Assembly: GCA_020636435.1 (NCBI GenBank)
Contig: JACJXX010000001.1
Coordinates: 186,001-250,000 of the forward strand
Direction of reading: 5' to 3'
DNA: 64,000 bases
DNA from: Lewinellaceae bacterium
Lineage (GTDB): Bacteria; Bacteroidota; Bacteroidia; Chitinophagales; Saprospiraceae
The position numbers and the translations under genes are program-made. Positions 19,704-28,810 of the stretch are shown here, in pieces (position 1 is the stretch's first letter; the number at the start of each line of letters is the position of its first letter). Under the pieces are notes generated by a model, which saw nothing but the letters and a program-made list of their open reading frames with translations, searched no databases and was not told the origin of the DNA.

Positions 19704-19740
19704 AAAAAAACCCGGCCAGCGCAAAAGCATAACCAGGTTT
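19704..19740 (-). terminator. pnp terminator
   Basis: On the minus strand, AAACCTGGTTATGC pairs with GCGCTGGCCGGGTTT (several G-U pairs and one bulge), followed by seven T bases. It lies about 145 bp after the pnp stop, beyond the octamer array. Confidence 0.75.
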
Positions 19741-19802
19741 AATGAAATGGTTTTATGGTTCAATGGCTTCCTTGCCGGCAGGCCAGGCCATTATGCGCCA
19801 AT

Positions 19803-19874
19803 GAAGCCATGAAACCATGAAACCATATAACCATGAAACCATGAAACCATATAACCATGAAACCATGAAACCAT
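19803..19874. repeat. Octamer tandem array (GAAACCAT / ATAACCAT)
   Basis: Nine 8-bp units read GAAGCCAT, then GAAACCAT twice and ATAACCAT, with this three-unit pattern repeated. At 19746-19767 the opposite orientation appears (ATGGTTTT, ATGGTTCA, ATGG), so the transcript could fold back. It sits in the 3' untranslated region of pnp. Confidence 0.9.
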
Positions 19875-19885
19875 AAATTAAAGGC

Positions 19886-22114
19886 TTAATCCCTGCGGCG
19901 GTCATCGCGGCGCCCCCCGCGGCGATCCCGGTCCCGGCCGCTGTCTCTTCCGTCGCTGCCGTCGTCTTCGCTTCCTTCTCCGTTGCGCTTGGGCTTGGGC
20001 AGCAACGCTTTGCGCGAAAGGCGCAGCTTGCCGGTCTTCTTATCGACTCCGATCAATTGCACCCGCACCTCGTCTCCTTCCTTAAAGAAATCTTCGACGC
20101 GGTCGATACGGGTATGCGAAATTTCAGAGACGTGCAGCAGCCCGCTCTTGCCCACAAAGTCGACAAACACGCCGTAAGGCATGACCGACTTCACCTTGGC
20201 GTCATAGATGTCTCCAACTGACGGCGTGAAGGTAATGCGGCGAATGCGCTCCAGGGCAGCCTCGATGGAAGCCTGGTCGACAGCGGCTATATTTACCACC
20301 CCCGTATCGCCGACCTCCGTGATGTTGACAATGGTGCCGGTCTCGCTCTGTATTTCCTGGATCACCTTGCCACCCGGGCCGATCACGGCGCCGATAAAGC
20401 TCTTGTCGATAATGAGTTCGACGATGCGCGGAGCATGCGGCTTGAGTTCGGGGCGAGGTTCGGCGATCGTCTTGTTCATCTCCTTGAGGATGTGCAGCCG
20501 TCCGGCGCGAGCCTGATTGAGCGCTTGTTCCAGCATCTCATAGGGCAGGCCGTCGATCTTGATATCCATCTGGCAGGCGGTGATGCCATTCTCAGTGCCT
20601 GTCACTTTGAAGTCCATATCGCCCAGAGCATCTTCATCTCCGAGAATATCCGTCAGGATGGCGGTGCGTTCTCCGTCGGAGATCATACCCATGGCAATTC
20701 CCGAAACCGGTGTGGCGATCTGGATGCCGGCGTCCATCAATGCCAGGGAGCCGGCGCAAACGGTAGCCATTGAAGAGGAGCCATTGGATTCCAGGATGTC
20801 GGATACGATCCGTATCGTGTAAGGCGATTCTGCCGGCAGCACCTGGCGAAGCGAACGGGCGGCCAGGTTGGCGTGCCCCACTTCGCGGCGGCCAGGGCCC
20901 CTTTGCGGCTTGATCTCTCCTACGGAAAGCGCCGGGAAATTATAATGCAGGATGAAATCTTCAAAATACTGCCCCAGGGCGTTATCGATCATCATTTCGT
21001 CCTGCTTGGTGCCCAGGGTCAGGGAAGCGAGGGCCTGGGTCTCTCCCCGGTTGAATATAGCAGAGCCGTGGGTAGAAGGCAGGTAGTCGATTTCCGTCCA
21101 GATAGGGCGCACTTCGTCGTACTTGCGCCCGTCGAGGCGCACCTTTTCTTCGAGCACCATATTGCGGATCACCGCCTTCTTGGTCTTTTCAAAGTAGTCT
21201 TTAACCATCCCCTCCTTCTCTTCCATGTATTCTTCGCCCTTCTGTTCGGTGAAGGTTTCAACCAGGCTTTCTTTGATCTCCGAAAAGCGGTCCTTCCGCG
21301 CCTGTTTATCGAACGCCCCTTTGGCTACTTCATAAATCTTATCTTTAGCGAAAGCCTCGACCTCTTTCAGGAGTTCTTCATCCTCCTCAACGGGGGCCAC
21401 TTCGCGCTTCTTGAGGGCTTTCTCCCCTACTTTTTCAGCCAAGTCCAACTGGGCCCTGCACTGCACCTTTATGGCTTCATGCCCAACCTGGATGGCTTTG
21501 ACCAGTTCCTTTTCCGAGCATTCTTTGGCCTCTCCTTCCACCATCATGACGTTGTCGAGCGTAGCGGCGACAATGATGTCAAGCTCTGCATTTTCCAGGG
21601 CCGACTTGTTGGGGTTGACCACATATTCGCCGTCGATCAATGCGACGCGCACTTCGGAGATAGGCCCGCCGAAAGCTATATCAGAAACCGCTAACGCAGC
21701 GGAGGCGGCCAGGGCGGCAAAAGCATCCGGCGGCACATCCTTATCTCCCGAGAACAGGTTGATGATCACCTGTGTTTCGTTCATGTAACCATCGGGAAAG
21801 AGCGGGCGGATCGCCCGGTCCACCAAACGGCAGATCAGCACTTCAGAGTCCGTGAGCTTGGCTTCTCTTCTGAAGAAATTTCCAGGAATGCGGCCGGCGG
21901 CGGCGAATTTTTCCTGATAATCTACCGAGAGCGGAAAAAATGGTTGGCCTTCTCTGGCTTCTTTGGCTGAAACGACGGAAGCAAAGAGCATGGTATTGCC
22001 CATGCGGACGACGACAGCGCCATCGGCCTGAGTGGCCAGCTTGCCCGTCTCTATCGTCACTGTTCTACCATCAGGTAAATCAAAGGACGTTGTAATCGGA
22101 ATCTGTTGTCCCAT
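19886..22114 (-). CDS. pnp: Polyribonucleotide nucleotidyltransferase (PNPase)
   Basis: PNPase degrades RNA from the 3' end using phosphate and acts in mRNA decay. The protein has 742 residues. Domains in order: first RNase PH domain (residues about 10-145), helical linker, second RNase PH domain (about 320-550, with FNRGETQALASLTLG and GDMDFKVTGT), KH domain (IGPGGKVIQEIQSETG near 575-590), and S1 domain (VMPYGVFVDFVGKSGLLHVSEI near 640-700). It ends in a highly charged Arg/Asp/Gly tail (about 40 residues), probably disordered and RNA-binding. It follows rpsO as in many bacteria. Confidence 0.98.
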   Translation of the reverse strand: MGQQIPITTSFDLPDGRTVTIETGKLATQADGAVVVRMGNTMLFASVVSAKEAREGQPFFPLSVDYQEKFAAAGRIPGNFFRREAKLTDSEVLICRLVDRAIRPLFPDGYMNETQVIINLFSGDKDVPPDAFAALAASAALAVSDIAFGGPISEVRVALIDGEYVVNPNKSALENAELDIIVAATLDNVMMVEGEAKECSEKELVKAIQVGHEAIKVQCRAQLDLAEKVGEKALKKREVAPVEEDEELLKEVEAFAKDKIYEVAKGAFDKQARKDRFSEIKESLVETFTEQKGEEYMEEKEGMVKDYFEKTKKAVIRNMVLEEKVRLDGRKYDEVRPIWTEIDYLPSTHGSAIFNRGETQALASLTLGTKQDEMMIDNALGQYFEDFILHYNFPALSVGEIKPQRGPGRREVGHANLAARSLRQVLPAESPYTIRIVSDILESNGSSSMATVCAGSLALMDAGIQIATPVSGIAMGMISDGERTAILTDILGDEDALGDMDFKVTGTENGITACQMDIKIDGLPYEMLEQALNQARAGRLHILKEMNKTIAEPRPELKPHAPRIVELIIDKSFIGAVIGPGGKVIQEIQSETGTIVNITEVGDTGVVNIAAVDQASIEAALERIRRITFTPSVGDIYDAKVKSVMPYGVFVDFVGKSGLLHVSEISHTRIDRVEDFFKEGDEVRVQLIGVDKKTGKLRLSRKALLPKPKRNGEGSEDDGSDGRDSGRDRDRRGGRRDDRRRD

Positions 22115-22451
22115 TTCTAAGAATGATTAATTTAGCTTTGTGATAAAAACCTGTCAAGACAAAACCGGTAAAGGCTCCCTTGATGCTTATCCTAATGTCT
22201 GAAAAATTCCGGGGAGGCTTGGCCAGCGTGGGGGAGGAGTACCTGATTTGCGCGGATAAAGTGCTTGCCTGATAAAATTTCGGATCAGTTTAACCTACTT
22301 TGATCTTTGTTTGGACTACTCCTGGTTATTTAAGTTGCTTTTTCTTTTTTTAACCTTTATTTCCAGGTGCGAAGATAGTTAAAAATTGTCATTTTGCCCA
22401 GGAGCATCTGAAAATACCCGCAATAACTTGCCTGAATGCAGACAAAATGGA
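22115..22451. other. rpsO-pnp interval
   Basis: A 337-bp interval between the rpsO terminator and the pnp start. It should hold the pnp promoter and leader on the minus strand. I found no clear consensus promoter, gene or repeat in it. Confidence 0.5.
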
Positions 22452-22488
22452 AAGAGCCATACTGAATTTTTCATTCGGCATGGCTCTT
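22452..22488 (-). terminator. rpsO terminator
   Basis: AAGAGCCAT at 22452-22460 pairs with ATGGCTCTT at 22480-22488, with partial extra pairing inside. On the minus strand it is followed by a T-rich stretch. It lies 14 bp after the rpsO stop, so pnp probably also has its own promoter. Confidence 0.75.
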
Positions 22489-22501
22489 CTGGCGTCTCGG
22501 T

Positions 22502-22777
22502 TTATTTACGGATACCGAGCTTGTCAATCAGTTCGCGGTATTTCTGCAAGTCGGTTTGCTGCAGGTATCCCAAAAGCCGCTTGCGCTTGCCGACCAAAGA
22601 CAACAGCGCCTTTCGGCAGGAGTGGTCTTTGGGGTTCGCTTTCAGGTGCTCCGACATTTGCTGGACGCGATAGGTAAACAACGCGATCTGGCCTTCAGTG
22701 GAACCGGTGTTCTTCTCAGAACCGCCATATTCCTTGAAAATCTCTTCTTTTTTCTCTTTCGTTAAGTATTCTGACAT
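22502..22777 (-). CDS. rpsO: 30S ribosomal protein S15
   Basis: S15 binds 16S rRNA early in small-subunit assembly. The protein has 91 residues, near the usual 88-90. Characteristic motifs are GSTEGQIALFTYRVQQMSEHLKANPKDHS, with the conserved HLK..KDH, and the C-terminal LVGKRKRLLGYLQQTDLQKY. It is cytosolic and stands upstream of pnp in the conserved order. Confidence 0.98.
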   Translation of the reverse strand: MSEYLTKEKKEEIFKEYGGSEKNTGSTEGQIALFTYRVQQMSEHLKANPKDHSCRKALLSLVGKRKRLLGYLQQTDLQKYRELIDKLGIRK

Positions 22778-22866
22778 GTTTTTTAACCGTTGGTGATTAC
22801 GAAAATCAGTTACAGCGGGCGCAAAGATACGAATATTTGTTAAACGGGCAAACTTTGCCGGTTGAT

Positions 22867-22960
22867 GTTCAATTGTTAAAAGTTCAATTGTTAAAAGTTT
22901 GATTGTTCAAGGGCTGTTATCCTTAAACCTTGAACCTTGAACCTTGAACCCTGAACCTAC
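22867..22960. repeat. 15-mer and heptamer tandem repeats
   Basis: Two adjacent repeat types. A 15-bp unit (GTTCAATTGTTAAAA) occurs twice from 22867, with a diverged third copy. Then the heptamer AACCTTG occurs three times from 22926, followed by AACCCTG and AACCTAC. It lies between the etfA stop and the rpsO start. GTTCAAGG and CCTTGAAC are inverted, so a hairpin is possible. Confidence 0.85.
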
Positions 22961-22968
22961 GCCTACCC

Positions 22969-23928
22969 CTACTCCGCCTTAAACTGCTTCATGGCTTTAG
23001 TCAACCGGGGCACTACGTCGAACAGGTCGCCGACCACCCCATAATCCGCCGCTTTAAAGAAGGGCGCCTCCGGGTCTTTATTGATCACGACAATGGTCTT
23101 GGAATTGTTCACCCCGGCCAGGTGCTGTATGGCCCCGCTGATGCCGATGGCCACATATAGGTTGGGGCGAATGGCGATACCCGTCTGCCCGACGTGTTCG
23201 TGGTGGGGCCGCCAGCCGGTATCGGCTACCGGGCGGGAACAGGCAGTAGTGGCGCCCATCACCTCCGCCAGTTCTTCGATGATGCCCCAGTTTTCGGGGC
23301 CTTTCATGCCCCGGCCGGCAGAGACGACCAGCTCGGCTTCCGGCAGGGGCGTGATGCCTTCCACCCGCTCCAGGGCCTTGACTGTGACGCGGGCCTGCGG
23401 TATTTCCACGCTGAGTTCCTCCACCGGGGCAGGCTCGCCGTCGGCTTCCACTGGTATGGAGTTGCCCATGAGCGAAAGCACTTTAGCGTCAGACTTCAGT
23501 TCGTACTCTGCAAAGGCTTTGCCGGAAAAAACGCCCTTCTTTACCCGGAAAGCGCCGCCTTCGCTCGTCGGCACCGCATTGACGCCGGACACAGAACCGG
23601 CGTTCATCCGTACCGCCACGCGCCCCGCCGTAGATTTGCCCAGGGCGGAATGGCTGAAAACAACCACTTTAGCGCCAACTTGTTGAGCGGCCTCGCTGAT
23701 CACAGCGGCGTAAACCTGGCTGTCAAAATTATCCAGGCTAGCATCCGGAATATGATATACTTTCGAAGCGCCGTATTTACCTAGTTCCTCCAGGCCAGAA
23801 GCCGGGCCCAGCACCAGAGCGGCACACTGCGTTCCTATCACCTGGGCCGTTTTTTTCCCATAGGTCACGGTTTCCAGCGACGCTTTTTTGAATTTTCCCT
23901 TTTGGGTTTCTGCTAAGACTAATACCAT
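22969..23928 (-). CDS. etfA: Electron transfer flavoprotein, alpha subunit
   Basis: EtfA carries the FAD of the ETF heterodimer, which passes electrons from acyl-CoA dehydrogenases to the quinone pool. The protein has 319 residues. The C-terminal FAD domain is clear: SAGRGMKGPENWGII, ACSRPVADTGWRPHHEHVGQ, then GISGAIQHLAGV and INKDPEAPFFKAADYGVVGD. It is cytosolic. It follows etfB on the minus strand after a 141-bp gap containing a short octamer array. Confidence 0.97.
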   Translation of the reverse strand: MVLVLAETQKGKFKKASLETVTYGKKTAQVIGTQCAALVLGPASGLEELGKYGASKVYHIPDASLDNFDSQVYAAVISEAAQQVGAKVVVFSHSALGKSTAGRVAVRMNAGSVSGVNAVPTSEGGAFRVKKGVFSGKAFAEYELKSDAKVLSLMGNSIPVEADGEPAPVEELSVEIPQARVTVKALERVEGITPLPEAELVVSAGRGMKGPENWGIIEELAEVMGATTACSRPVADTGWRPHHEHVGQTGIAIRPNLYVAIGISGAIQHLAGVNNSKTIVVINKDPEAPFFKAADYGVVGDLFDVVPRLTKAMKQFKAE

Positions 23929-24018
23929 TTTATTGTAGGCTTTTGATGGTAGACAATTGATGGTGCAATGGCTGGATGGTTATATTGTTGTGTTGTTGAA
24001 AGTTATCGTTTCCGGAGC

Positions 24019-24054
24019 TAACCATCTAGCCATCTAACCATCTAACCATCTAAC
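24019..24054. repeat. Octamer tandem array (TAACCATC)
   Basis: Four and a half units: TAACCATC, TAGCCATC, TAACCATC twice, then TAAC. It is the reverse complement of the GATGGTTA octamer found at 47141-47324. Single opposite-orientation copies (GATGGT, GATGGTTA) occur at about 23949-23982, giving fold-back potential between etfB and etfA. Confidence 0.85.
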
Positions 24055-24069
24055 AATTCAACAATATTC

Positions 24070-24810
24070 CTATATCACTTTGGCCTCCTCGTGCAACAAG
24101 CGGACCAGTTCCTCCATATTATCCGGGTCGATGAGTTTTACAGCGCCCTTTTCCGGGGGCAATTCGAAGCGCACCGATACGGCCAAATCTTCGGCGGCAG
24201 GCGGCTCCACTACTTTGAGGGGTTTGCGCTTAGCCATCATGATACCCCGCATGTTGGGGATGCGTTGCTCAGCCAGGCCTTTGGCGGCGCTGATCACGAA
24301 CGGAGTTTCTACTTCCAGTTGAGCGTCCCCTCCGTCTATGTCGGCTTCTATTGAGGCTTTATTGCCGTCCATCTCCAGTTTGGTGGCGTGGGAAATGAAG
24401 GGCAGCCCCAGCAATTCCGCCACCATAGGGCCCACTTCCGAGCCGTTGTAATCGATGCTCTCCTTTCCGAGGAAAACAATGTCGTAAGCCTCGCCTTTGG
24501 CATGTTCGGCGATCTGCTGAGCGACAAACAGGGCGCTTTGAGGTTCAGCGTCGATCCGCACCGCCTCATCGGCGCCGATGGCCAGGCCCTTGCGGATAAT
24601 CGTGTCGTTGGCCGCCGGCCCCACATTGATGATGGTAACCGAACCTCCCTGAGCCTCTTTTAGTTCGAGGGCGCGCACCAGGGCGTACCACTCATCGTAG
24701 GGGTTCATGATGTACTGGACCCCGGCAGAATCGAATTCGGTATTGTCGTTGGCAAAGGCAATTTTGGCGGTAGTCTCCGGTGTTTTACTGACACAAACCA
24801 GTAATTTCAT
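24070..24810 (-). CDS. etfB: Electron transfer flavoprotein, beta subunit
   Basis: EtfB pairs with EtfA and binds AMP in the ETF complex. The protein has 246 residues, the normal size. It has the family N terminus MKLLVCVSKTPETTAKI, the signature region VRALELKEAQGGSVTIINVGP, and GKESIDYNGSEVGPMVAELLGLP near residue 115. The gene lies directly upstream of etfA in the same direction. Together they serve fatty-acid or amino-acid oxidation. Confidence 0.97.
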   Translation of the reverse strand: MKLLVCVSKTPETTAKIAFANDNTEFDSAGVQYIMNPYDEWYALVRALELKEAQGGSVTIINVGPAANDTIIRKGLAIGADEAVRIDAEPQSALFVAQQIAEHAKGEAYDIVFLGKESIDYNGSEVGPMVAELLGLPFISHATKLEMDGNKASIEADIDGGDAQLEVETPFVISAAKGLAEQRIPNMRGIMMAKRKPLKVVEPPAAEDLAVSVRFELPPEKGAVKLIDPDNMEELVRLLHEEAKVI

Positions 24811-24945
24811 TGGCTGTTTGTTTTTTATTTCTGGCGAGTTAAAATGCCCCGCAAATATACTTAAAAAACCAACAAAAGGAAACGACTCCAGCGAAAATTC
24901 GCTAAATAAGAAAATCCAAATTTGATCGTATCTTTATGCAAAAAG

Positions 24946-25260
24946 ATGCCCACCGAGCGCCTCGAACAATTGAAAGCCCTTCTGGAAGAAAGCCCCAAAG
25001 AGCCCTTCCTGCTCTTTGCCCTGGCCAAAGAATATGAAAAGCTGGGCGAACCCGAAACAGCCCTGCGCTATTACCTTCACCTGGCAGAACACGACCCCGG
25101 TTATGTCGGCGCCTATTATCACCTGGGAAAGCTCTATGAGCAGATGGGAGAAACCGGCCTGGCCCTTCAGGCCTACGAGAAGGGCATAGAAGCCGCCCGC
25201 CGCGCCGGCGACCAGCACGCTATGGGGGAATTGGCTGCTGCCAGGATGGCGTTGGAATAG
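24946..25260 (+). CDS. Small TPR protein
   Basis: A 104-residue protein from the ATG at 24946; an in-frame TTG at 24922 is less likely. It holds about two tetratricopeptide units (FLLFALAKEYEKLGEPETALRYY and AYYHLGKLYEQMGETGLALQAY). It has no signal peptide. TPR proteins scaffold protein contacts; the partner is unknown. It is divergent from etfB, so both could start from the 110-bp gap. TATCTTTA at 24929-24936 resembles a -7 box but is too close to the start for a normal leader. Confidence 0.8.
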   Translation: MPTERLEQLKALLEESPKEPFLLFALAKEYEKLGEPETALRYYLHLAEHDPGYVGAYYHLGKLYEQMGETGLALQAYEKGIEAARRAGDQHAMGELAAARMALE

Positions 25261-25403
25261 ATGCTATGGATGCTGCTTTGTACCGCTTCGCGGCACAAAG
25301 AGATGCTTTGCCCCTTCAGGGCAGTAGATGCTATGGATGCCAGGAAGCCGGGCATCCACAGCATCCACAGCATCCACAGCATCCACAGCATCCATAGCAT
25401 CTC
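25261..25403. repeat. Nonamer tandem array with inverted arms
   Basis: Five copies of GCATCCACA/GCATCCATA span 25352-25396. Two copies of ATGCTATGGATGC (25261-25273 and 25328-25340) are inverted relative to the end of the array (GCATCCATAGCAT). Smaller hairpins lie inside: CTTTGT-CCGC with GCGG-ACAAAG near 25275-25300, and TGCCCC with GGGCA. It sits between two convergent genes and may act as a terminator. Confidence 0.85.
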
Positions 25404-25407
25404 TTCC

Positions 25408-28400
25408 TTACTCCGCCTTCACAAATTTGCTATTCCCCAACAACTGCCCTTCCCGGCTGACAAGCTGCAGGAAGTACAGCCCTGCCGGCAGGCGGCTGAT
25501 GTCGACGGCCTCATTTCCGGAAAGCTCCTGGACGGCTTGCTGCACCAGCCGTTGTCCTGCCAGGCTGCTGATGTGCAGGCGGGCGCCGGCGGGCAAGCCT
25601 TCCGGAAGCTGCACCTTAAGTTCTTCCCCTGCCGGGTTGGGAAATACGTTAAGCGCTGGAACAGCTTTGCCGGTTTCTTTCACGCCGGTAAGCGGCGTTG
25701 GGAAACAGAGCTCCAGCTCCCAGTTGTCGAGCGAGCCGTTTTGTTCGTTTTTGAAAAGGATCAGCCTCCAATCTCCTTTGGCGCTCTGCCCGTCGTAAAT
25801 GCTTAGGGCTTCTTCCGCCCGGTAGGATCCGCCGTCGTTGAAGGGACAGGGCAACGGAAGCGGCGCCTCGTCATCCAGGTTGAAGTTAAAAGCATTGCCG
25901 TTGCAATCCTCGATGGCAAGGTCGATGGTGGGGCCCTCGGGGCTGGCGAAGCGGAAGTTCAGCCCGGTCAGGGGCAAATGATTGCCCTGGATATTCCGAA
26001 TGTTGACATCGCGCACGATGACATCGTCGTCCACCGTAATCCTGGAGATGACAAAGGGGACGGACCCCGCCAGCGAAACCGGCAATTGTTCGGTGGTGTA
26101 AATCTGGCAGCGGATGGCTTCCGTCTCGAAAAAGCTGGTGGCGTAGGGCCCGGAGCCGCAGCCGGGATTATCGCCACGGACGCGCCAGTAAACGAAGGTA
26201 CTGTCGGGAAGCGTTACCGGCACTTGCAAATTGGTTGCTGTGATATCCGACTGGCTGTAATAGATATCCGAAAAATCCGGGTCCAGAGCGAGCTCAACCT
26301 GGTAGGAAGCAGCATCGGGGTTGGCTTCCCACGAAATTTCCGGTTCGATAGATACCCCGGGCTCTCCTTCTGCGGGAGCAACCAAAACGATGTCCTGTGG
26401 AGCCTGAGCATACAATTCCATATTCAGGCCAACGGTATCGGCTACATCCCCACTGGTGGCAATGAGTTGGATGGGATAATCGCCGCTGGGCAGGCCGGAC
26501 AGCCCGGTGATGGTAACGAGCGATTGAGAGGGGACGGATAGCGGGCTTTCAAAGCCAAGCTCAGCACCCTCCGGGAGGCCTTCAGCAGACAGGGTAATCT
26601 CCCCTTCAAATCCCAGCAAAGGCGCCAGCAGCAGCTCGAACTCCAAGATCTGGCCGGCGCAAGCCACCTGGCTGGGCGACAGTACGGCGGCGGTAATCCC
26701 GGGCGCTGGGGCTGGCTCAATGGTGATGTTGCGGTTGTTGATGTCAAAAAACACATTGCCCACTGCTTTGACCTTCACCCGGAATTGATCGCCCTGCAAC
26801 GTATCCGGAACGGTGATCACGGCCTGGCCGATGTTCTCCAGGCTGTCTGCCAGCAGGATGGGGTAGGTGAAGCCGCCGTCCATGGAAAGAAATATATTGA
26901 CCATAGCAGCATTAACCGGGGCCTGGTCCGTGTTGGCCACGTCCCATTCGATCAATTGAAAAGAGCCTGCCTCCCAGGTAGTGGCCGCATTCTGGGACAG
27001 CACCCGGAACGGGCCGGCCTGGCTGGTGGCCTGCAGGATACGGGTATCCCATTCTACCCCGCCGCCAAAGCCGAAGTTGTCCCTAACCGTCAAGCGGAAG
27101 GTAAGGCCGCGGGTATAGTTGGGCAACACCTCCGCCACCGAATTGGTATTGTTGACAATGGCTGAAATGCGGGGGAAGACCCGGGTGGAGTCCGTAGTGG
27201 GGGAAAAAGAGCGGAATAAAGGGGCGTTGCCGACCGGGCTGTTGAAATTGCCGCCCGGGCCCAGGTCCAATTCCTCCCAGCAATAAGTCAGGGCATCGCC
27301 TTCCAGGTCAAAGGCCGAACCCGTCAATTCGAAAGGGGTTGAAATGGGGATGATTTGCCCATTGGGGCCCGCTTCTACCAACGGCGGTGTATTGCCAGTG
27401 GTATCTCTCTGCGCGCAGCCGCTGGCCCCGCCGCTCACGATGTAGGGCGTCATTTCATCCAGGCTGCCATTATGGAAGTGGTCGATGCTGTTGGATGCAA
27501 TGTTATCTCCTCCACAAATGCCGGCGTAGGCCATGATGGTAACGCCGCTGCCTGGTTCGAAAGCCGTGGGGCCATTGCGGTTGCCGCCGGAACAGGAACC
27601 CTGCGTGCCATTAAAAGTATGGTTGCCGCCGAACTGGTGGCCCATCTCGTGGGCCACGTAGTCTATATCAAAAGGATCCCCTATCGGCGAGTTGAGGCCG
27701 GTATAACCCCTTGCTTTATTCTGAGGATCACAAATCGCCCGCAGGTTTGCTACGCCACCACCACCAGTATCGACCAAATGCCCAACATCGTAATTGGCGG
27801 TACCAATGTACTGATCAACCACATTTTGATTTTGTCCCAGGGAGTTGCCCCCCGAGTAAGGATCTGTGGAAGGATTCGTAAAAACGATCAGGTGGTTGCT
27901 ATCTACCAATTCCATCCGCACCGAAAAATCACGCTCATAGATGCCATTGATCCGGTTCATAGTAGTAACCATGGCCGCCAGGGCTTGTTCTACCGTACCT
28001 CCGTGAAACTGGGCGTATTCTCCCGTACAGGCCATGGCCAACCGGTAGGTGCGAAGCTCCTCTCCTACCCCATTCACGCCGCCCTCCACCTGGCCTTGGG
28101 GTTCCTGCAGGCCTTCCACCTCACAGTCGAACACCTCGCTGGTTTGGAAATCCCGTTTGAAATACGATAAGTAAAACCCATCATTCAACAGATGGTAGTA
28201 GGGGTCTATAAAATAGGTATCTTCGCCGGCCAGCACCATGGCATGAAAGCCGTGGGGGGTATAATCCAAACGCAGCAGGGCGGTGGGATTGTCCACGCCT
28301 TTCCCCAAATAGGTTTTGATCTGCGGAAAGCGCTGGGCCAGGCCCGGCGCCATGACCGGCGACTCGCAAAAGCGGAAGCGCTCCATCCGCCCGTCGGGCC

Positions 28401-28644
28401 GGGGCAATTCCAGGATGTAGCCAGAAGTTCTGGCGTTGGCCACCGACTCGTCGGGCGCGCCGTCCAGATGCTGCAGCATGGCTGCCGTATGGAGTTTGAG
28501 CACCCGATACTGCTTGGGGACGATCACGCGCTCGACCCCGAAAGTGGCAGGGGCGCCGGCGTCTTGCCACAAAATTGGGGTATTTTGTCCGGAAAGGGCT
28601 GTCGCCAGCCAGAAGAGGGATAGGCAAAGTACGAGTTTATGCAT
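25408..28644 (-). CDS. Secreted reprolysin-type metalloprotease, T9SS cargo
   Basis: A 1078-residue secreted protein with a signal peptide at residues 1-19. An N-terminal pro-region (about 20-195) precedes a metzincin domain. The zinc motif HEMGHQFGGNH lies at residues 332-342, and the Met-turn (TIMAYAG) at about 371. An FnIII-like domain follows near 750-840. A proprotein-convertase P-type domain lies near 845-985, followed by the T9SS sorting domain (NVFPNPAGEELKVQLP to the end). The layout matches M12B/reprolysin-like proteases of Bacteroidota. It should be exported through the outer membrane and attached or released. It probably degrades external protein. Confidence 0.92.
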   Translation of the reverse strand: MHKLVLCLSLFWLATALSGQNTPILWQDAGAPATFGVERVIVPKQYRVLKLHTAAMLQHLDGAPDESVANARTSGYILELPRPDGRMERFRFCESPVMAPGLAQRFPQIKTYLGKGVDNPTALLRLDYTPHGFHAMVLAGEDTYFIDPYYHLLNDGFYLSYFKRDFQTSEVFDCEVEGLQEPQGQVEGGVNGVGEELRTYRLAMACTGEYAQFHGGTVEQALAAMVTTMNRINGIYERDFSVRMELVDSNHLIVFTNPSTDPYSGGNSLGQNQNVVDQYIGTANYDVGHLVDTGGGGVANLRAICDPQNKARGYTGLNSPIGDPFDIDYVAHEMGHQFGGNHTFNGTQGSCSGGNRNGPTAFEPGSGVTIMAYAGICGGDNIASNSIDHFHNGSLDEMTPYIVSGGASGCAQRDTTGNTPPLVEAGPNGQIIPISTPFELTGSAFDLEGDALTYCWEELDLGPGGNFNSPVGNAPLFRSFSPTTDSTRVFPRISAIVNNTNSVAEVLPNYTRGLTFRLTVRDNFGFGGGVEWDTRILQATSQAGPFRVLSQNAATTWEAGSFQLIEWDVANTDQAPVNAAMVNIFLSMDGGFTYPILLADSLENIGQAVITVPDTLQGDQFRVKVKAVGNVFFDINNRNITIEPAPAPGITAAVLSPSQVACAGQILEFELLLAPLLGFEGEITLSAEGLPEGAELGFESPLSVPSQSLVTITGLSGLPSGDYPIQLIATSGDVADTVGLNMELYAQAPQDIVLVAPAEGEPGVSIEPEISWEANPDAASYQVELALDPDFSDIYYSQSDITATNLQVPVTLPDSTFVYWRVRGDNPGCGSGPYATSFFETEAIRCQIYTTEQLPVSLAGSVPFVISRITVDDDVIVRDVNIRNIQGNHLPLTGLNFRFASPEGPTIDLAIEDCNGNAFNFNLDDEAPLPLPCPFNDGGSYRAEEALSIYDGQSAKGDWRLILFKNEQNGSLDNWELELCFPTPLTGVKETGKAVPALNVFPNPAGEELKVQLPEGLPAGARLHISSLAGQRLVQQAVQELSGNEAVDISRLPAGLYFLQLVSREGQLLGNSKFVKAE

Positions 28645-28810
28645 GACAGAGTTTTTTCATTACTATTTAGCTGACGAGGATTTTTTTGCCACAAAAGCAC
28701 GAAGACACGAAATCCCACGAAAATTTGACGGGGCTGCCCAAACAATTCTGCTGGCAGCTGGGCATGAGGCAACCCTCTCTACAAAATTAAACTTCCCGCG
28801 AAGGTAAAAT

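Noticed and set aside
27355..28170. Plus-strand 271-codon frame opposite the metalloprotease
   Set aside because: It runs antisense through the catalytic domain of a well-supported gene.
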